Shown here: in pieces, positions 24,751 through 34,426 of the stretch
Position numbering within the stretch: the first letter of the stretch is position 1
Layout of the letters: the number at the start of each line of letters is the position of its first letter
NCBI RefSeq assembly: GCF_020410745.1
Contig: NZ_CP084528.1
Span: forward strand, 1,178,001-1,242,000
Reading direction: 5' to 3'
DNA from: Kaistella polysaccharea
GTDB taxonomy: Bacteria; Bacteroidota; Bacteroidia; Flavobacteriales; Weeksellaceae
DNA length: 64,000 bases
Translations under genes and position numbers: made by a program
The notes under the pieces: model-generated
What the model saw: only the letters and a program-made list of their open reading frames with translations
Databases searched by the model: none
Told to the model about the DNA's origin: nothing

Positions 24751-24919
24751 GATTGGATAAATAGAACAACTTTTCGCACAAATTCTACTGGTGATCAGAA
24801 AATGTACTTTTAAGAAATTTAGAAATCTTTAATCCCAAAAGCAATAAGCGACAATTGCGATAAATTAAGGGTTTTAGATATATTTGTCTTCAATAAGCTC
24901 AACTTAAAATCTGAAAAAG

Positions 24920-25387
24920 ATGACGCAAAATAAAATTGAAATAATCAATTTTTCGGAAGGTTTGGAAGAACCCATAAAAACCCTCAATTATGAATGGCTG
25001 GAAAAATATTTCCGAGTTGAAGAAAGTGACATCCGTTCTCTTTCAAATCCAAAAGAAGAAATTATTGACAGAGGCGGATTTATTTTTTATGCAAAACTAA
25101 ATGATGTTATCGTTGGGACCTGTTCTCTTCTGAAGAAAGATGAAACTGTTTTCGAATTAGGGAAAATGGCCGTGTCAGCAAACGCACAAGGACACAAAAT
25201 CGGGACAATTTTACTGGAACACTGTTTAAATTTTGCCAAAGAAAAACAAATTAAAACGCTTATTTTATACTCAAATACGCAATTAAAATCTGCCATTCAC
25301 CTTTATCTTAAATACGGCTTCAGGGAAATAGCCCTGGAAAAAGGATTGTATGAAAGAGCAGATATTAAAATGGAAAAGCAACTTTAG
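24920..25387 (+). CDS. GNAT-family N-acetyltransferase
   Basis: 155 residues, one GNAT domain. The acetyl-CoA binding motif A is VFELGKMAVSANAQGHKIGTILLEHCLNFAKEK (about 75-107), with the Q-x-x-G-x-G/I loop somewhat relaxed. The C-terminal pattern SAIHLYLKYGFREIALE is also typical. The substrate is unknown. Confidence 0.88.
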   Translation: MTQNKIEIINFSEGLEEPIKTLNYEWLEKYFRVEESDIRSLSNPKEEIIDRGGFIFYAKLNDVIVGTCSLLKKDETVFELGKMAVSANAQGHKIGTILLEHCLNFAKEKQIKTLILYSNTQLKSAIHLYLKYGFREIALEKGLYERADIKMEKQL

Positions 25388-25480
25388 TCAAATTAAAATC
25401 TTCTGATTTTATTTGAATATTATACGTTATTTTGGGAAAAGAAGGATCAAGCCCAAATCAAAATTTTGACTCAACTTCCA

Positions 25481-25511
25481 AAAAAAAACGGCACCTTTCG
25501 GTGCCGTTTAT
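25481..25511 (-). terminator. Terminator of the M16 protease operon
   Basis: AAACGGCACC and GGTGCCGTTT form a 10 bp stem. On the minus strand it is followed by a run of eight or more T. Confidence 0.85.
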
Positions 25512-25530
25512 CAATTATTTAAAACAGAAA

Positions 25531-27579
25531 TTATTTAAAATCCGCTTCTGTCGCGTTGTTTAATTCATACGACTGAACATCCAACTGCATGTCTTGTCCC
25601 ATTTGATTTACTTTGATGGTAAACGGTAATTTCACACCGTCAACTTCTTTGTAATTGGAATAGTACGTTGGGGTTTCAATTTCTTTCCCCTGCATTTTCT
25701 GCTTCTTCACTTCACCTACTTTTAAGCCCGTTTTCACGTCATAGTAGTAAGTAGCATCAGCTGTTTTGACTGCGTACGCATCAGCACCGTCAATTTTTTC
25801 GATACCTCCCAACGTGTAATCTTTAGAAGTTCCAAAAGTTAATTCCGGGAAAAGACTTTTCTCTTTGGCATAGGCTGCCTGCATTTCTGCGGGCATATCC
25901 ATCTTATTTCCCTGTGCGGACATTGAACCTTTGTTTCCGTCATACGTCATTTTCTGCACTACATTACCCATCATGGAAACTTCCATATTTACTTTTCCAC
26001 CAAGAGCTTGTGTATTTTTGATACCCAATTCCATTCCCTGCATTTTTGTGGTCGCAACAGAAGTAATAGAGTTAATTTTAGAAACTTTGTCTTTACCGCC
26101 GATAGCAGCAATGTACTTATCTCCAATACTTGCAACAGTTACATTGGCATCAACCTTCTTCACTTCTGGTTTTGCAACCGGATTTCCGTAGGTGTCAAAA
26201 TATTTTACCGGATAACCTAAACCATCCAGCTGATCCGCAAACTGACTCGATTTGCCTGCCACAAATATTCTCATATTGTTCGGCTTAATAAAATAATCAG
26301 ATGCTTTTTGAACTTGATCAATCGTCAATCCATCAACCGATTTCAGATAATTGGTGTAGAAATCTTTTGGTAAATCCTGCGTAATTAAATTTAAGGCAAA
26401 ACGCGCAACCGTTTCCGGTCTTTCTAAGGACATGATAAATGTACCTTTTAACTTCTCTTTTGCATTCTTCAATTCTTCCGGTTTAATGGTTTTGATGCCT
26501 TTAATTTCCGTCATGAATTCTTTGATCGCTTTGTCGGTTACTTCACCACGAACATTCGCAGTTCCGCCAAAATTAGAATCGTATTTCGATGTGTCTAAGG
26601 CAGTATAAGCTCCATAAGTAAACCCGTTTTTCTCCCGAAGGTTCATGTTCACTCGCGTTTCCAAACTTCCGCCTCCTAAAATATAATTGGCTGTAGTCGC
26701 TGCAAAATACTGTGGATCTTTCATTTTTAAATTATGAAGATCTCCTAATTTAATTACAGACTGTGCTGCCGTTGGAACATCCACCACATCGATTTCAGTT
26801 TTGGCAACATTGGTAAACTTCGGTAAAGAAGGATATTTGTAATCTGATTTTTTCCAACCTTCAAACGCATTTTCAACCATTTTCTTCACCTCGTTGTACT
26901 TCACATCCCCGATAACAACAAGGTATGCGTTGTTCGGTGCGTAAGATTTTTTGTAATAATCCTGAACATCAGCCAAATTAATGGCATTTAAAGTTTGCTC
27001 AGTTTCATACTCACCTAAAGCAGAATTTTTGCCATAAGTTAAAACATTGAAAACACGTCTTCCGATTACTTCGGCGCTTAGTTCACTTGATTTTAAACCT
27101 GCAATTCCTCTTTCTTTTGATTTACTTAATTCTTCATTCGAGAATTTTGCATCGGTAGCTCCAGCAGCAAAAAGGGTTAAAATTTCTGGGTAATATTTTG
27201 AAAGTGTACTTGCGCTCGCGCCATTTCCTCCATAATTAATGCTAGCTCCCAGGAAATCTATTTTTTTGTTAAACTCGTCTTTCGATATTTTCGAAGTTCC
27301 ACCGCCCAAAAGATCGGCCATCATACTACTTACACCTGCTTTGCTTCCTTCCACCATCGGCGGACGATCAAAGGTTAAAGTAGTACTTACACGCGGTAAT
27401 TTGTGATCTTCTACCACCATAACAGTTAAACCATTTTTCAGTTTAAAGGTTTGGGGCGTTGCAATATTTACAGTCGGCGTAGGTCCTGGTTTTGGCATTT
27501 GGTTAAGGTCGATAACCTGTGCACTCATAAAGCCAGAAATAAAAAATACGGCGGCAATACTATATAATGATTTTTTCAT
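25531..27579 (-). CDS. Inactive M16-type (insulinase-like) peptidase partner with a C-terminal domain
   Basis: 682 residues with a signal peptide (about 20 residues, ending MSAQ). Residues about 40-440 are two M16 half-domains (FKLKNGLTVMVVEDHKLPRVSTTLTFDRPP...). The HxxEH zinc motif is replaced by SSMMADLLGGGTS, so this subunit should not bind zinc. The second half-domain keeps the GxxxYxx substrate-binding pattern (REKNGFTYGAYTAL). A roughly 200-residue tail (about 480-682, starting near ASIGDKYIAAIGG) resembles a lipoprotein-carrier-like beta domain. It lies 6 nt after the active partner and should form a heterodimer with it in the periplasm. Confidence 0.88.
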   Translation of the reverse strand: MKKSLYSIAAVFFISGFMSAQVIDLNQMPKPGPTPTVNIATPQTFKLKNGLTVMVVEDHKLPRVSTTLTFDRPPMVEGSKAGVSSMMADLLGGGTSKISKDEFNKKIDFLGASINYGGNGASASTLSKYYPEILTLFAAGATDAKFSNEELSKSKERGIAGLKSSELSAEVIGRRVFNVLTYGKNSALGEYETEQTLNAINLADVQDYYKKSYAPNNAYLVVIGDVKYNEVKKMVENAFEGWKKSDYKYPSLPKFTNVAKTEIDVVDVPTAAQSVIKLGDLHNLKMKDPQYFAATTANYILGGGSLETRVNMNLREKNGFTYGAYTALDTSKYDSNFGGTANVRGEVTDKAIKEFMTEIKGIKTIKPEELKNAKEKLKGTFIMSLERPETVARFALNLITQDLPKDFYTNYLKSVDGLTIDQVQKASDYFIKPNNMRIFVAGKSSQFADQLDGLGYPVKYFDTYGNPVAKPEVKKVDANVTVASIGDKYIAAIGGKDKVSKINSITSVATTKMQGMELGIKNTQALGGKVNMEVSMMGNVVQKMTYDGNKGSMSAQGNKMDMPAEMQAAYAKEKSLFPELTFGTSKDYTLGGIEKIDGADAYAVKTADATYYYDVKTGLKVGEVKKQKMQGKEIETPTYYSNYKEVDGVKLPFTIKVNQMGQDMQLDVQSYELNNATEADFK

Positions 27580-27585
27580 CTTCGA

Positions 27586-28899
27586 TTATTTTTTTTCTGG
27601 TAAATAATTAATAATAACTCTTTGGTTGCTGTTCAGATATTTCTTTGCAACGTCGCGAATATCTTCACGGGTAATGTTTCGGTAGATTTCAATTTCTTTA
27701 TTAATTAAATTGGCATCGCCCTGTAAAACGTGATAGGTCGCCAAAGAACTTGCAATTCCCTGAATACTGGAGTTCGCATTTACAAACTGATTTTCAAACT
27801 GGTTTTGCAATTTTTGGAAATCTTCTTCACTGATTAAAGTAGTCTGTAATTTTTTTATCTCAGCATCGATATCTGATCTTAACGTAGCTTCAGTCGTCGT
27901 TCCTAATGGAATCGCAAAAAATGCAAACACACTATAATCTTCTTCACCTAAATTGATCGCCTGCACCTGAAGCGCTTTTTTATCTTGATCAACCAGTTTC
28001 TTGTAAAGCACAGATGATTTACCGTTACTTAAATACGAAGAAATCATATCCAAAACTTTAGAATCACGTGTTTTATCACTCGGCGTTCTATAGGTGTAAA
28101 GGTAAGCTGGCAACTGAATATTAGGATCAGTAAAAGTCATTACCGTTTCTTTTGTAATCGGATCTTCCTGTGGTAAGTTTCTTACAATTGGCGCTCCTTT
28201 AGGGATGCTTGCAAAATAAGTATCAATTAATTTCTTTGTTTCCTCCTTTTTAAAATCTCCCGCTACAACTAAAGTTGCGTTATTTGGAACGTAATATTTT
28301 TTAAAGAAAGTTAAAAATTCTTCCAATTTTGCAGAATCTAAATCTTCCATTTCACCAATGGTCGTGTTTTTATAAGGGTGTTTTTTAAAAAGTCCGGTTT
28401 TAATGGCTTTCATAATATTCCCGTAAGGCTGATTATCAACACGCATTCTTTTCTCTTCTTTCACCACTTCATTTTGAGTATCAACTCCAATTTGATTGAT
28501 GACAGGATGTCTCAAACGTTCTGATTCCATCCACAATCCAAGCTGAAGATTATTGGAAGGGAAAGTTTCGTAATAATACGTACGGTCGTCTGTCGTGTTG
28601 GCATTGTTTGTACCGCCGTTGGCACCCACAATTTTCATCCATTCACCACGTTTGATGTTCGGTGTTCCTTCGAAAAGCAAATGTTCGAAGAAGTGTGCAA
28701 ACCCAGTACGGTTTGCGATTTCATCTTTTGCACCTACGTGATACATCACAGCAGTGGTAACAACAGGCGCCTTATTGTCCTGATGCAGAATAACATGCAT
28801 ACCGTTTGGCAAATCATATTCTTCAAATTTAATTTCCTGAGCCTGTGACAAAACTCCCAAAAGAAGGAGGCCAAAAGCTGAAAAAGATTTTTTTATCAT
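27586..28899 (-). CDS. Active M16-family zinc peptidase
   Basis: 437 residues with a signal peptide ending near LSQAQ. The inverted zinc motif HFFEH (about residue 66) with the downstream glutamate in NTTDDRTYYYETFPSNNLQLGLWMESERL is intact. It supplies the catalytic half of an M16 pair with the downstream gene. The expected role is degradation of peptides in the periplasm or at the outer membrane. No clear promoter box was found in the 240 nt upstream gap shared with the divergent oxidoreductase. Confidence 0.9.
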   Translation of the reverse strand: MIKKSFSAFGLLLLGVLSQAQEIKFEEYDLPNGMHVILHQDNKAPVVTTAVMYHVGAKDEIANRTGFAHFFEHLLFEGTPNIKRGEWMKIVGANGGTNNANTTDDRTYYYETFPSNNLQLGLWMESERLRHPVINQIGVDTQNEVVKEEKRMRVDNQPYGNIMKAIKTGLFKKHPYKNTTIGEMEDLDSAKLEEFLTFFKKYYVPNNATLVVAGDFKKEETKKLIDTYFASIPKGAPIVRNLPQEDPITKETVMTFTDPNIQLPAYLYTYRTPSDKTRDSKVLDMISSYLSNGKSSVLYKKLVDQDKKALQVQAINLGEEDYSVFAFFAIPLGTTTEATLRSDIDAEIKKLQTTLISEEDFQKLQNQFENQFVNANSSIQGIASSLATYHVLQGDANLINKEIEIYRNITREDIRDVAKKYLNSNQRVIINYLPEKK

Positions 28900-29116
28900 A
28901 ATGTTGAATTATATTATTTTCAATAAGTAGCAAATTCTCTATAAAAGTTACATAATCATATAAATTATTATCGTCATCGTCTTAATTATTATTGATATTA
29001 ATAAAATAGTTCAAAATCATCAGCGTAAGGTCAATTGATTAACACACGTATCTTTTTGTTGATTAGAAGTTGCGGAAATAATGAAAATGCATTTTTACTA
29101 TTTAAAAAAGCTTTTC

Positions 29117-29124
29117 TACATTTG
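29117..29124 (+). promoter_or_regulatory. -7 box of the Gfo/Idh/MocA gene
   Basis: TACATTTG, a full match to TAnnTTTG, 14 nt before the ATG. The -33 element is poor. Confidence 0.5.
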
Positions 29125-29138
29125 TTAAAATTTTAGAA

Positions 29139-30203
29139 ATGCAATTGATAAAAGTGGGACTTTGCGCCTTTGGAATGAGTGGAAGAGTATTCCACGCACC
29201 ATTTTTAAAAGAACATCCGGGATTTTTTATGGCAGCGATCGTAGAACGAACCAAAGAAGAATCTAAATCCTACTATCCCGAAACCGATATTTACAGATCG
29301 GTAGAAGAAATGCTTCAACATGCTGATATCGAATTAGTTGTTGTGAACACACCCGTTCAAACACATTTTGAATACGTAAAAAAAGCACTGGAAGCCGGCA
29401 AAAATGTTATTGTCGAAAAACCATTTACCGTAAATGTTACCGAAGCTGTGGAACTCGTAACGTTAGCAAAAGAAAAAAAGCGCTTCCTCAGCGTCTATCA
29501 AAACCGCCGATTTGATCGTGATTATCTTCAAGTTCAGAAAATTTTAAAAAGTGAAAAATTAGGAAATATAAAAGAAGTTGAAATTCGTTTCGACCGTTTT
29601 CGTACTGAACCGAGCGCAAAAGAACATAAAGAAAATCCACAATTAAAGGGTTCTGGCGCCTTGCACGATTTGGGATCACATCTGATTGATCAGGCAACGC
29701 AACTTTTTGGTTTCCCCGAGAAAATTTTCGCTGATGTAACTTCAATGAAAGGTCCTGAATTCGCCAATGACTATTTTGAAATCATCCTTTACTATCAAGA
29801 TGGTCTGCGCGTCCGATTAAAATCCTCGGTTTTCAGCAAGGAAGCGCATTACGCCTATATAATTCACGGCGACAAAGGAAGTTTTTTACAGGAAAGAAGC
29901 GATGATCAGGAAAAAGAATTGGTTGCTGGCGCAATTCCCACATTCAATGAAGATTGGACAAAACCGTTAAATGAACCCGACGGAATTCTAAATTATAGAA
30001 CAGAAAATTCCGACACCAAAAGAAGTTTAACGTTGAGCGAACCCGGCAATTATATGACCTACTATCAGGAGATTTACGAACATATCGCTTTCGGATATCC
30101 GTTACCTTCGTCAGGAGAAGAAATTATTCAGAATATGAGAATTATTGAAGCTGCGTTGGAAAGCTCGAAAGAAAACAAAACGATTGCCCTATCTCATCAT
30201 TAA
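29139..30203 (+). CDS. Gfo/Idh/MocA-family oxidoreductase
   Basis: 354 residues. The Rossmann fold begins LIKVGLCAFGMSGRVFHAPFL, with a GxxGxxG-like turn, followed by the family EKP motif in NVIVEKPFTVNVTEA (about 90). The C-terminal beta-sheet domain contains GSGALHDLGSHLIDQATQLFG, with the usual catalytic D and H. It should be an NAD(P)-dependent sugar or related dehydrogenase. The substrate is not evident. Confidence 0.9.
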   Translation: MQLIKVGLCAFGMSGRVFHAPFLKEHPGFFMAAIVERTKEESKSYYPETDIYRSVEEMLQHADIELVVVNTPVQTHFEYVKKALEAGKNVIVEKPFTVNVTEAVELVTLAKEKKRFLSVYQNRRFDRDYLQVQKILKSEKLGNIKEVEIRFDRFRTEPSAKEHKENPQLKGSGALHDLGSHLIDQATQLFGFPEKIFADVTSMKGPEFANDYFEIILYYQDGLRVRLKSSVFSKEAHYAYIIHGDKGSFLQERSDDQEKELVAGAIPTFNEDWTKPLNEPDGILNYRTENSDTKRSLTLSEPGNYMTYYQEIYEHIAFGYPLPSSGEEIIQNMRIIEAALESSKENKTIALSHH

Positions 30204-30535
30204 GTAGGCTTTTGAGGAAAGGTTTCACGAGAAAGATATGTAATATTTGGGCACCTTTTTCCTTCCTCCACGCTCACTTTTTTATCAGTGGTTTTGACTT
30301 CCTTCAGCAATCATTAAAAAAAGTATTCCATTCATTCCGCGTCTCGGCTTGGGAATTAAAAAGTATTGTGGTAAACCGCTGGACAATATAACCTACAAAA
30401 AAGTTATGAAATTGTTAAATGAAACGCACTTTAATGTTAATCTGATGTTAAACCACAGCTCAATTTTTCAAAATAACGCCGTATTTCATATCTTTAATTG
30501 AAAGTATAAATAAACACTTTAAACGTTAAAAAAAT
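30204..30535. other. Intergenic stretch, no supported gene
   Basis: An open frame without a usable start (about 66 codons, ending FHIFN near 30501) crosses this gap. Nothing in it is recognised. The first part (GGGCACCTTTTTCC...) resembles short dispersed intergenic elements of Flavobacteriia. No tRNA or clear hairpin was seen. Confidence 0.4.
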
Positions 30536-30850
30536 ATGGAAATCTTAATCAACACCGACAACAATATTACTGCAAGTGCATAGATGAGAACGCATCTAAC
30601 AGCAGATTTAGAAGCAAACTTCGAACGTTTTGCCGAGCATCTATCCCGCCTGGAAGTGAAAATTAGCGATGAAAATAGCCACAAAGAAGGTGAAAATGAT
30701 AAAAAATGTGTGCTCGAAGCCCGCTTGCGCGGAATGAAACCTATAGCCGTAACAGGTCAAGGAAATTCGATTGATCAGGCGCTGAGTGACGCTTCTACCA
30801 AGTTGAAAACCTCCCTGGATACGACCATGGGAAAATTACGCAGCTATTAA
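30536..30850 (+). pseudogene. HPF/RaiA-like ribosome-associated protein gene interrupted by an in-frame TAG
   Basis: The frame begins MEILINTDNNITASA, then TAG at 30581-30583, and resumes in the same frame with MRTHLTADLEANFERFAEHLSRLEVKISDENSHKEGENDKKCVLEARLRG and on to KLKTSLDTTMGKLRSY. The first 15 residues form the expected beta-1 strand and turn of the HPF/RaiA fold, so the intact protein would be about 104 residues. An ATG directly after the TAG could restart translation and make an 88-residue protein without strand 1. A terminator follows at 30875. The gene may be recently broken or still partly functional. Confidence 0.6.
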
Positions 30851-30874
30851 GAAGAACTTACTATTGCTCATTAT

Positions 30875-30908
30875 AAAGACGTTTTCTCAAGCGTCTTTAT
30901 TTTTTTGC
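30875..30908 (+). terminator. Terminator after the HPF-like gene
   Basis: AAAGACG and CGTCTTT pair around a 10 nt loop, followed by ATTTTTTTG. Confidence 0.75.
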
Positions 30909-31122
30909 CTTTCAGTTTCTGGAGATGTATGTTTTTTTATAAATCATGTAATTTTCGGTCTGCTTTTGACTAAAATTTCTCATAAAACGTATTATTTATA
31001 AATTAACGAAAACATTTTTATCTAATAATTCTCTTTGGTATCTTTGTCACCTGTTCGAAAGTATGAGAAAACACCCACAAAATAGATTACAAACTCAAAC
31101 TTCGACAACCGCCTAAAAGTTG

Positions 31123-32577
31123 ATGAAAAAGGAACAAAACAATTGGACTTTCTGCCCAGACTGTCAGAGTCTTGGCAAAAAAAAGCGCAGAATTAAAAAA
31201 AGTCTGAGACTTCGCTACCAAGAGGAACTGGAAAAATTCGAAAAGGCAAATGGCAAAGGAACTCCTCCAGTTCGTCCCGAAGCTCAACTTTATACTTGTC
31301 CAACTTGTTCTGGCGCTGGAATAATTCCTTTGGAACACCCGCCGATTCCAGATCCTGATAATTATCCAAACGTTGCCATTATTGGCGGCGGAATTGGCGG
31401 CGTTGCTTTGGCAGTCGCTTGTCTCCATCGCGGAATCCCTTTTACACTTTATGAACGTGATCAAAGTTTTGATGAACGCTCGCAAGGATATGGACTAACG
31501 TTGCAACAGGCGAGCAAAGCCATCGAAGGATTTGGAATTTTAAAGCTGGAAAAAGGCGTAGTTTCTACGCGACATTTAGTTCACACGACCGACGGGAAAG
31601 TGGTCGGCGAATGGGGAATGCGGAAATGGTTGGAAACTGAAACCGAACAGAAAACTTCTCCAAAAAAAACCAATATTCATATAGCGAGACAATCTCTGCG
31701 CCTGGCACTACTGGAACAACTCGGCGGAAATAAAGCGGTCAAATGGGGATATCAACTCCTCGATTTTAAAGAAAATAAAGGCAATGGAATTGAGCTCAAC
31801 TTTCAAGTCGACGGGAAAATAAAAACCACCAAAGCAGATCTTATTGTTGGCGCGGATGGAATTCGCAGTGCTGTCCGGAACTTGCTGATTGACGAGGAAA
31901 TCTCTCCATTGCGTTATCTGGATTGCATCGTGATTTTGGGAATTTGCCCTCTATCTGCGTTGCAAAATATTGAGAGTGATTTATTAGATTCCGCTACCGT
32001 ATTTCAAACAGCCAACGGCAAGGAGCGAATCTACATCATGCCTTTTGATTCCGACTCGGTAATGTGGCAATTGAGTTTTCCTATGTCAGAAAAGGAAGCC
32101 AAAGAATTGAGCGCAAAAGGAAGTAAAGCGCTGAAAGAAGAAGCAATTCGCAGAACACAATGGCACGTTCCAGTTCCCCAGATTTTAGCAGCTACTCAGG
32201 AAGCTCAGATTTCCGGTTATCCAGTTTATGATCGCGCTCTGCTCACTTCAGAATTATTAAAAAATGCTGGGGCTGCAACCTTGATCGGCGATGCCGCACA
32301 TCCGATGAGTCCATTTAAAGGTCAGGGCGCGAATCAAGCTTTGCTGGATGCCCTTTCTTTAGCCCGTGAAATTTTTAAAAAATGCAAACCATTATCTCAA
32401 TGGAAAGAAAGTGGAATTAGAGAAAGTGTTTTAACTGATTTTGAAAATGAAATGTTAGAACGCAGCAAATCGAAAGTCGAGGATTCTGCCGCCGCCGCAA
32501 AATTTCTCCATTCTGAAATAGCTATTTATGAAGGTGATGAACCGAGAGGAAGGGTTTTGAAGAGGAACGAAGTCTGA
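31123..32577 (+). CDS. FAD-dependent monooxygenase with an N-terminal CxxC-pair domain
   Basis: 484 residues. Residues about 85-110 are a dinucleotide-binding motif (VAIIGGGIGGVALAVAC), GADGIRS is the middle FAD signature and GDAAHPMSPFKGQGANQAL the C-terminal one, so the core is a PHBH-type aromatic hydroxylase or TetX-like enzyme. The first 70 residues are unusual: CPDC at 11-14 and CPTC at 59-62, separated by a very basic stretch, forming a zinc-ribbon or DnaJ-like metal site ahead of the FAD domain. The ATG is chosen over a TTG one codon earlier. The substrate is unknown. Confidence 0.88.
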   Translation: MKKEQNNWTFCPDCQSLGKKKRRIKKSLRLRYQEELEKFEKANGKGTPPVRPEAQLYTCPTCSGAGIIPLEHPPIPDPDNYPNVAIIGGGIGGVALAVACLHRGIPFTLYERDQSFDERSQGYGLTLQQASKAIEGFGILKLEKGVVSTRHLVHTTDGKVVGEWGMRKWLETETEQKTSPKKTNIHIARQSLRLALLEQLGGNKAVKWGYQLLDFKENKGNGIELNFQVDGKIKTTKADLIVGADGIRSAVRNLLIDEEISPLRYLDCIVILGICPLSALQNIESDLLDSATVFQTANGKERIYIMPFDSDSVMWQLSFPMSEKEAKELSAKGSKALKEEAIRRTQWHVPVPQILAATQEAQISGYPVYDRALLTSELLKNAGAATLIGDAAHPMSPFKGQGANQALLDALSLAREIFKKCKPLSQWKESGIRESVLTDFENEMLERSKSKVEDSAAAAKFLHSEIAIYEGDEPRGRVLKRNEV

Positions 32578-32659
32578 ATTTCGACTTTATTTGCTGCTAC
32601 TTTTTTGTACCTTCTTTTTAGCAATCTATATTCTAACAGTAAAATTCAGAACAAAAACG

Positions 32660-32693
32660 AACAAAAAAAGCACAATCCCTTTCGAAATTGTGC
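32660..32693 (-). terminator. Terminator of the J-domain/KTSC gene
   Basis: GCACAAT and ATTGTGC pair around 10 nt. On the minus strand the stem is followed by T7. Confidence 0.75.
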
Positions 32694-32720
32694 ATCTATA
32701 TTTTATAAAATAACAGAAAA

Positions 32721-33167
32721 TTAATCCGCCATTGCTTCACCTGCTTTTCTGTAGGTGTAATTTCCGTAAATGTGTCTTCGTGCAAAACGGCTCGGCGAAT
32801 CTGAATTTACCATTTTGATGTAGGCATTTCTAGGAACACCAATGTATTCGAACATTTTTCCATTCAAATGCTGAACTTTCAATATCGATTTTTCTAAATA
32901 GAAATCCTGAATATTTGATTTTGATATCGTTTCGGTATATTCTTCTTTGTACTTTTCCTGCGTCTCTGGGTTGATGCTTACCAAAAAGTGGTAGGCTTCA
33001 ATCACCGACTTGCTTTTTTCTTCAGCGTCGAGTTTCGCAGCTTCGTCGTTTACAAATTTATCTGGATGAGAATCTTTCATCGTATTCCGGTAAATTGTTT
33101 TTAAATCTTTTAAGGTGGCGGTTTTATCTACTCCAAGAAGCTTTCTGTGCTCTCCAATTTTTTTCAT
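32721..33167 (-). CDS. J-domain protein with a C-terminal KTSC domain
   Basis: 148 residues. A J domain (about 5-70) carries the HPD tripeptide in SHPDKF, needed to stimulate Hsp70. A KTSC-like domain (about 85-140) has SKSNIQDFYLEKSILKVQHLNGKMFEYIGVPRNAYIKMVNSDSPSRFARRHI; this small domain is usually written K-T/S-S at its start and may bind RNA or ribosomes. The fusion is common in Flavobacteriia. Its own TAATTTTG box stands 24 nt upstream and a terminator follows. Confidence 0.85.
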   Translation of the reverse strand: MKKIGEHRKLLGVDKTATLKDLKTIYRNTMKDSHPDKFVNDEAAKLDAEEKSKSVIEAYHFLVSINPETQEKYKEEYTETISKSNIQDFYLEKSILKVQHLNGKMFEYIGVPRNAYIKMVNSDSPSRFARRHIYGNYTYRKAGEAMAD

Positions 33168-33191
33168 GTACTGAATTTATTTTTGCGGGTG

Positions 33192-33199
33192 CAAAATTA
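33192..33199 (-). promoter_or_regulatory. -7 box of the J-domain/KTSC gene
   Basis: TAATTTTG on the minus strand, a full match to TAnnTTTG, 24 nt before the ATG. Confidence 0.5.
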
Positions 33200-33351
33200 G
33201 GCTTTTTATATTTAATAGGAATATTAAAAAGCTTCAACTTCCTCAAATTCATCACAAAATTTATCTAATCGCCGACAGTAGGACTTCACACAGAATATTG
33301 CCAAAGACGATCAGTGTTGTAAGAATTGCTCAACTGAAGCACGATGCAGTT

Positions 33352-34275
33352 TTACCGAACAGCGCCTTCGGGGAATTTAACCTGGTTAGGAGATTCATTC
33401 AGCTTTGGTAAAGCGTATTTTAAAATTCGAGTTCGGCGACCAGTCGTATCGGTCGGTTCTACTGGATAAGAAACCACGGCTTCCATCCAGGCGTAAACAT
33501 TATTCCTAAAATAAACAGCTGGTTCCCATTGTCGGTGCTTTCGCATATCAATTCTCGGATATCTTTCATTAAAATCCTGTCGTGCAGCTTCTAGCAGACA
33601 ATCTTCTACAAATTGTAAATCACTCGTGTATGCAACCTGAATCGCCGTTTCATTCCAGATAAAAGGAACTTGCGGACCGGAATAATTAATGATTTCTTCG
33701 CGCAAAATTAAACTGTTTGGAAAACGAACAGTTCTACCACTTCGTCGGTCATTGCCAAGATAGTCTCCGCTACATTCTAAAATAGAAGTGTCTAAGTAAT
33801 TAATTTCAATGACATCGCCACGAAACCCTTTGATCTGAATTCGATCGCCTACCAAATAAGAACGGCGCAAAATCAAATAAATCCACGCGATAAAGGAGGA
33901 AATGGGTGCCTGCAAAGCAAAACCTAAAACCAAAGAAATCAAACCGAAACTTACGGCGGCGGCCATTAAATTTTGAAAAAGAAAAGATGCCGCCACAATA
34001 AGACTGAAAACGAGGGCAAGAAAACGTACGATTCGCAACAGATTATACCGGTCGCCTTCCAGATGGTTTTGACTGTAGATCAGTTTATCGATGAATTTAC
34101 TGATGAGGTAAATGATGGATATTAGAAATAAACTGATACTCAACTTTCTAATAAAAGGAATATAATGACCCCAAGAATTGAAAATCGGCAAATTCACGAG
34201 ATAATAGATTGCAATTAAAGCCACGGCGATGGAACTATAAATGATAATCCATTTTTTATTATTGTGCTTGTCCAT
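33352..34275 (-). CDS. MscS-family mechanosensitive channel
   Basis: 307 residues. Several transmembrane helices (about 8-28, 40-62, 85-105 and the pore helix region near 105-135) lead into the MscS beta domain: YLVGDRIQIKGFRGDVIEINYLDTSILE, then RTVRFPNSLILREEIINYS. The start ATG of MDKHNNKKW is preferred over an upstream TTG. It should release osmolytes on hypo-osmotic shock. Confidence 0.88.
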   Translation of the reverse strand: MDKHNNKKWIIIYSSIAVALIAIYYLVNLPIFNSWGHYIPFIRKLSISLFLISIIYLISKFIDKLIYSQNHLEGDRYNLLRIVRFLALVFSLIVAASFLFQNLMAAAVSFGLISLVLGFALQAPISSFIAWIYLILRRSYLVGDRIQIKGFRGDVIEINYLDTSILECSGDYLGNDRRSGRTVRFPNSLILREEIINYSGPQVPFIWNETAIQVAYTSDLQFVEDCLLEAARQDFNERYPRIDMRKHRQWEPAVYFRNNVYAWMEAVVSYPVEPTDTTGRRTRILKYALPKLNESPNQVKFPEGAVR

Positions 34276-34426
34276 AGAAAAGGTGTTCAAATTTAAAGTC
34301 GAAAGGAAAAAGAATTCTTTAATATAAACTTTAAAGTTAAAAAAAGATATTAAAAAAATACCCCCGTCGTAAACCTTTGCTGAAATTAATCACTGAAAGG
34401 TTTTTAAAAAAAATAGAAAATAGCCG

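Noticed and set aside
30309-30501. Open frame ending FHIFN in the gap before the HPF-like gene
   Set aside because: No start codon until its middle, no recognised similarity, and it overlaps what looks like an intergenic element.
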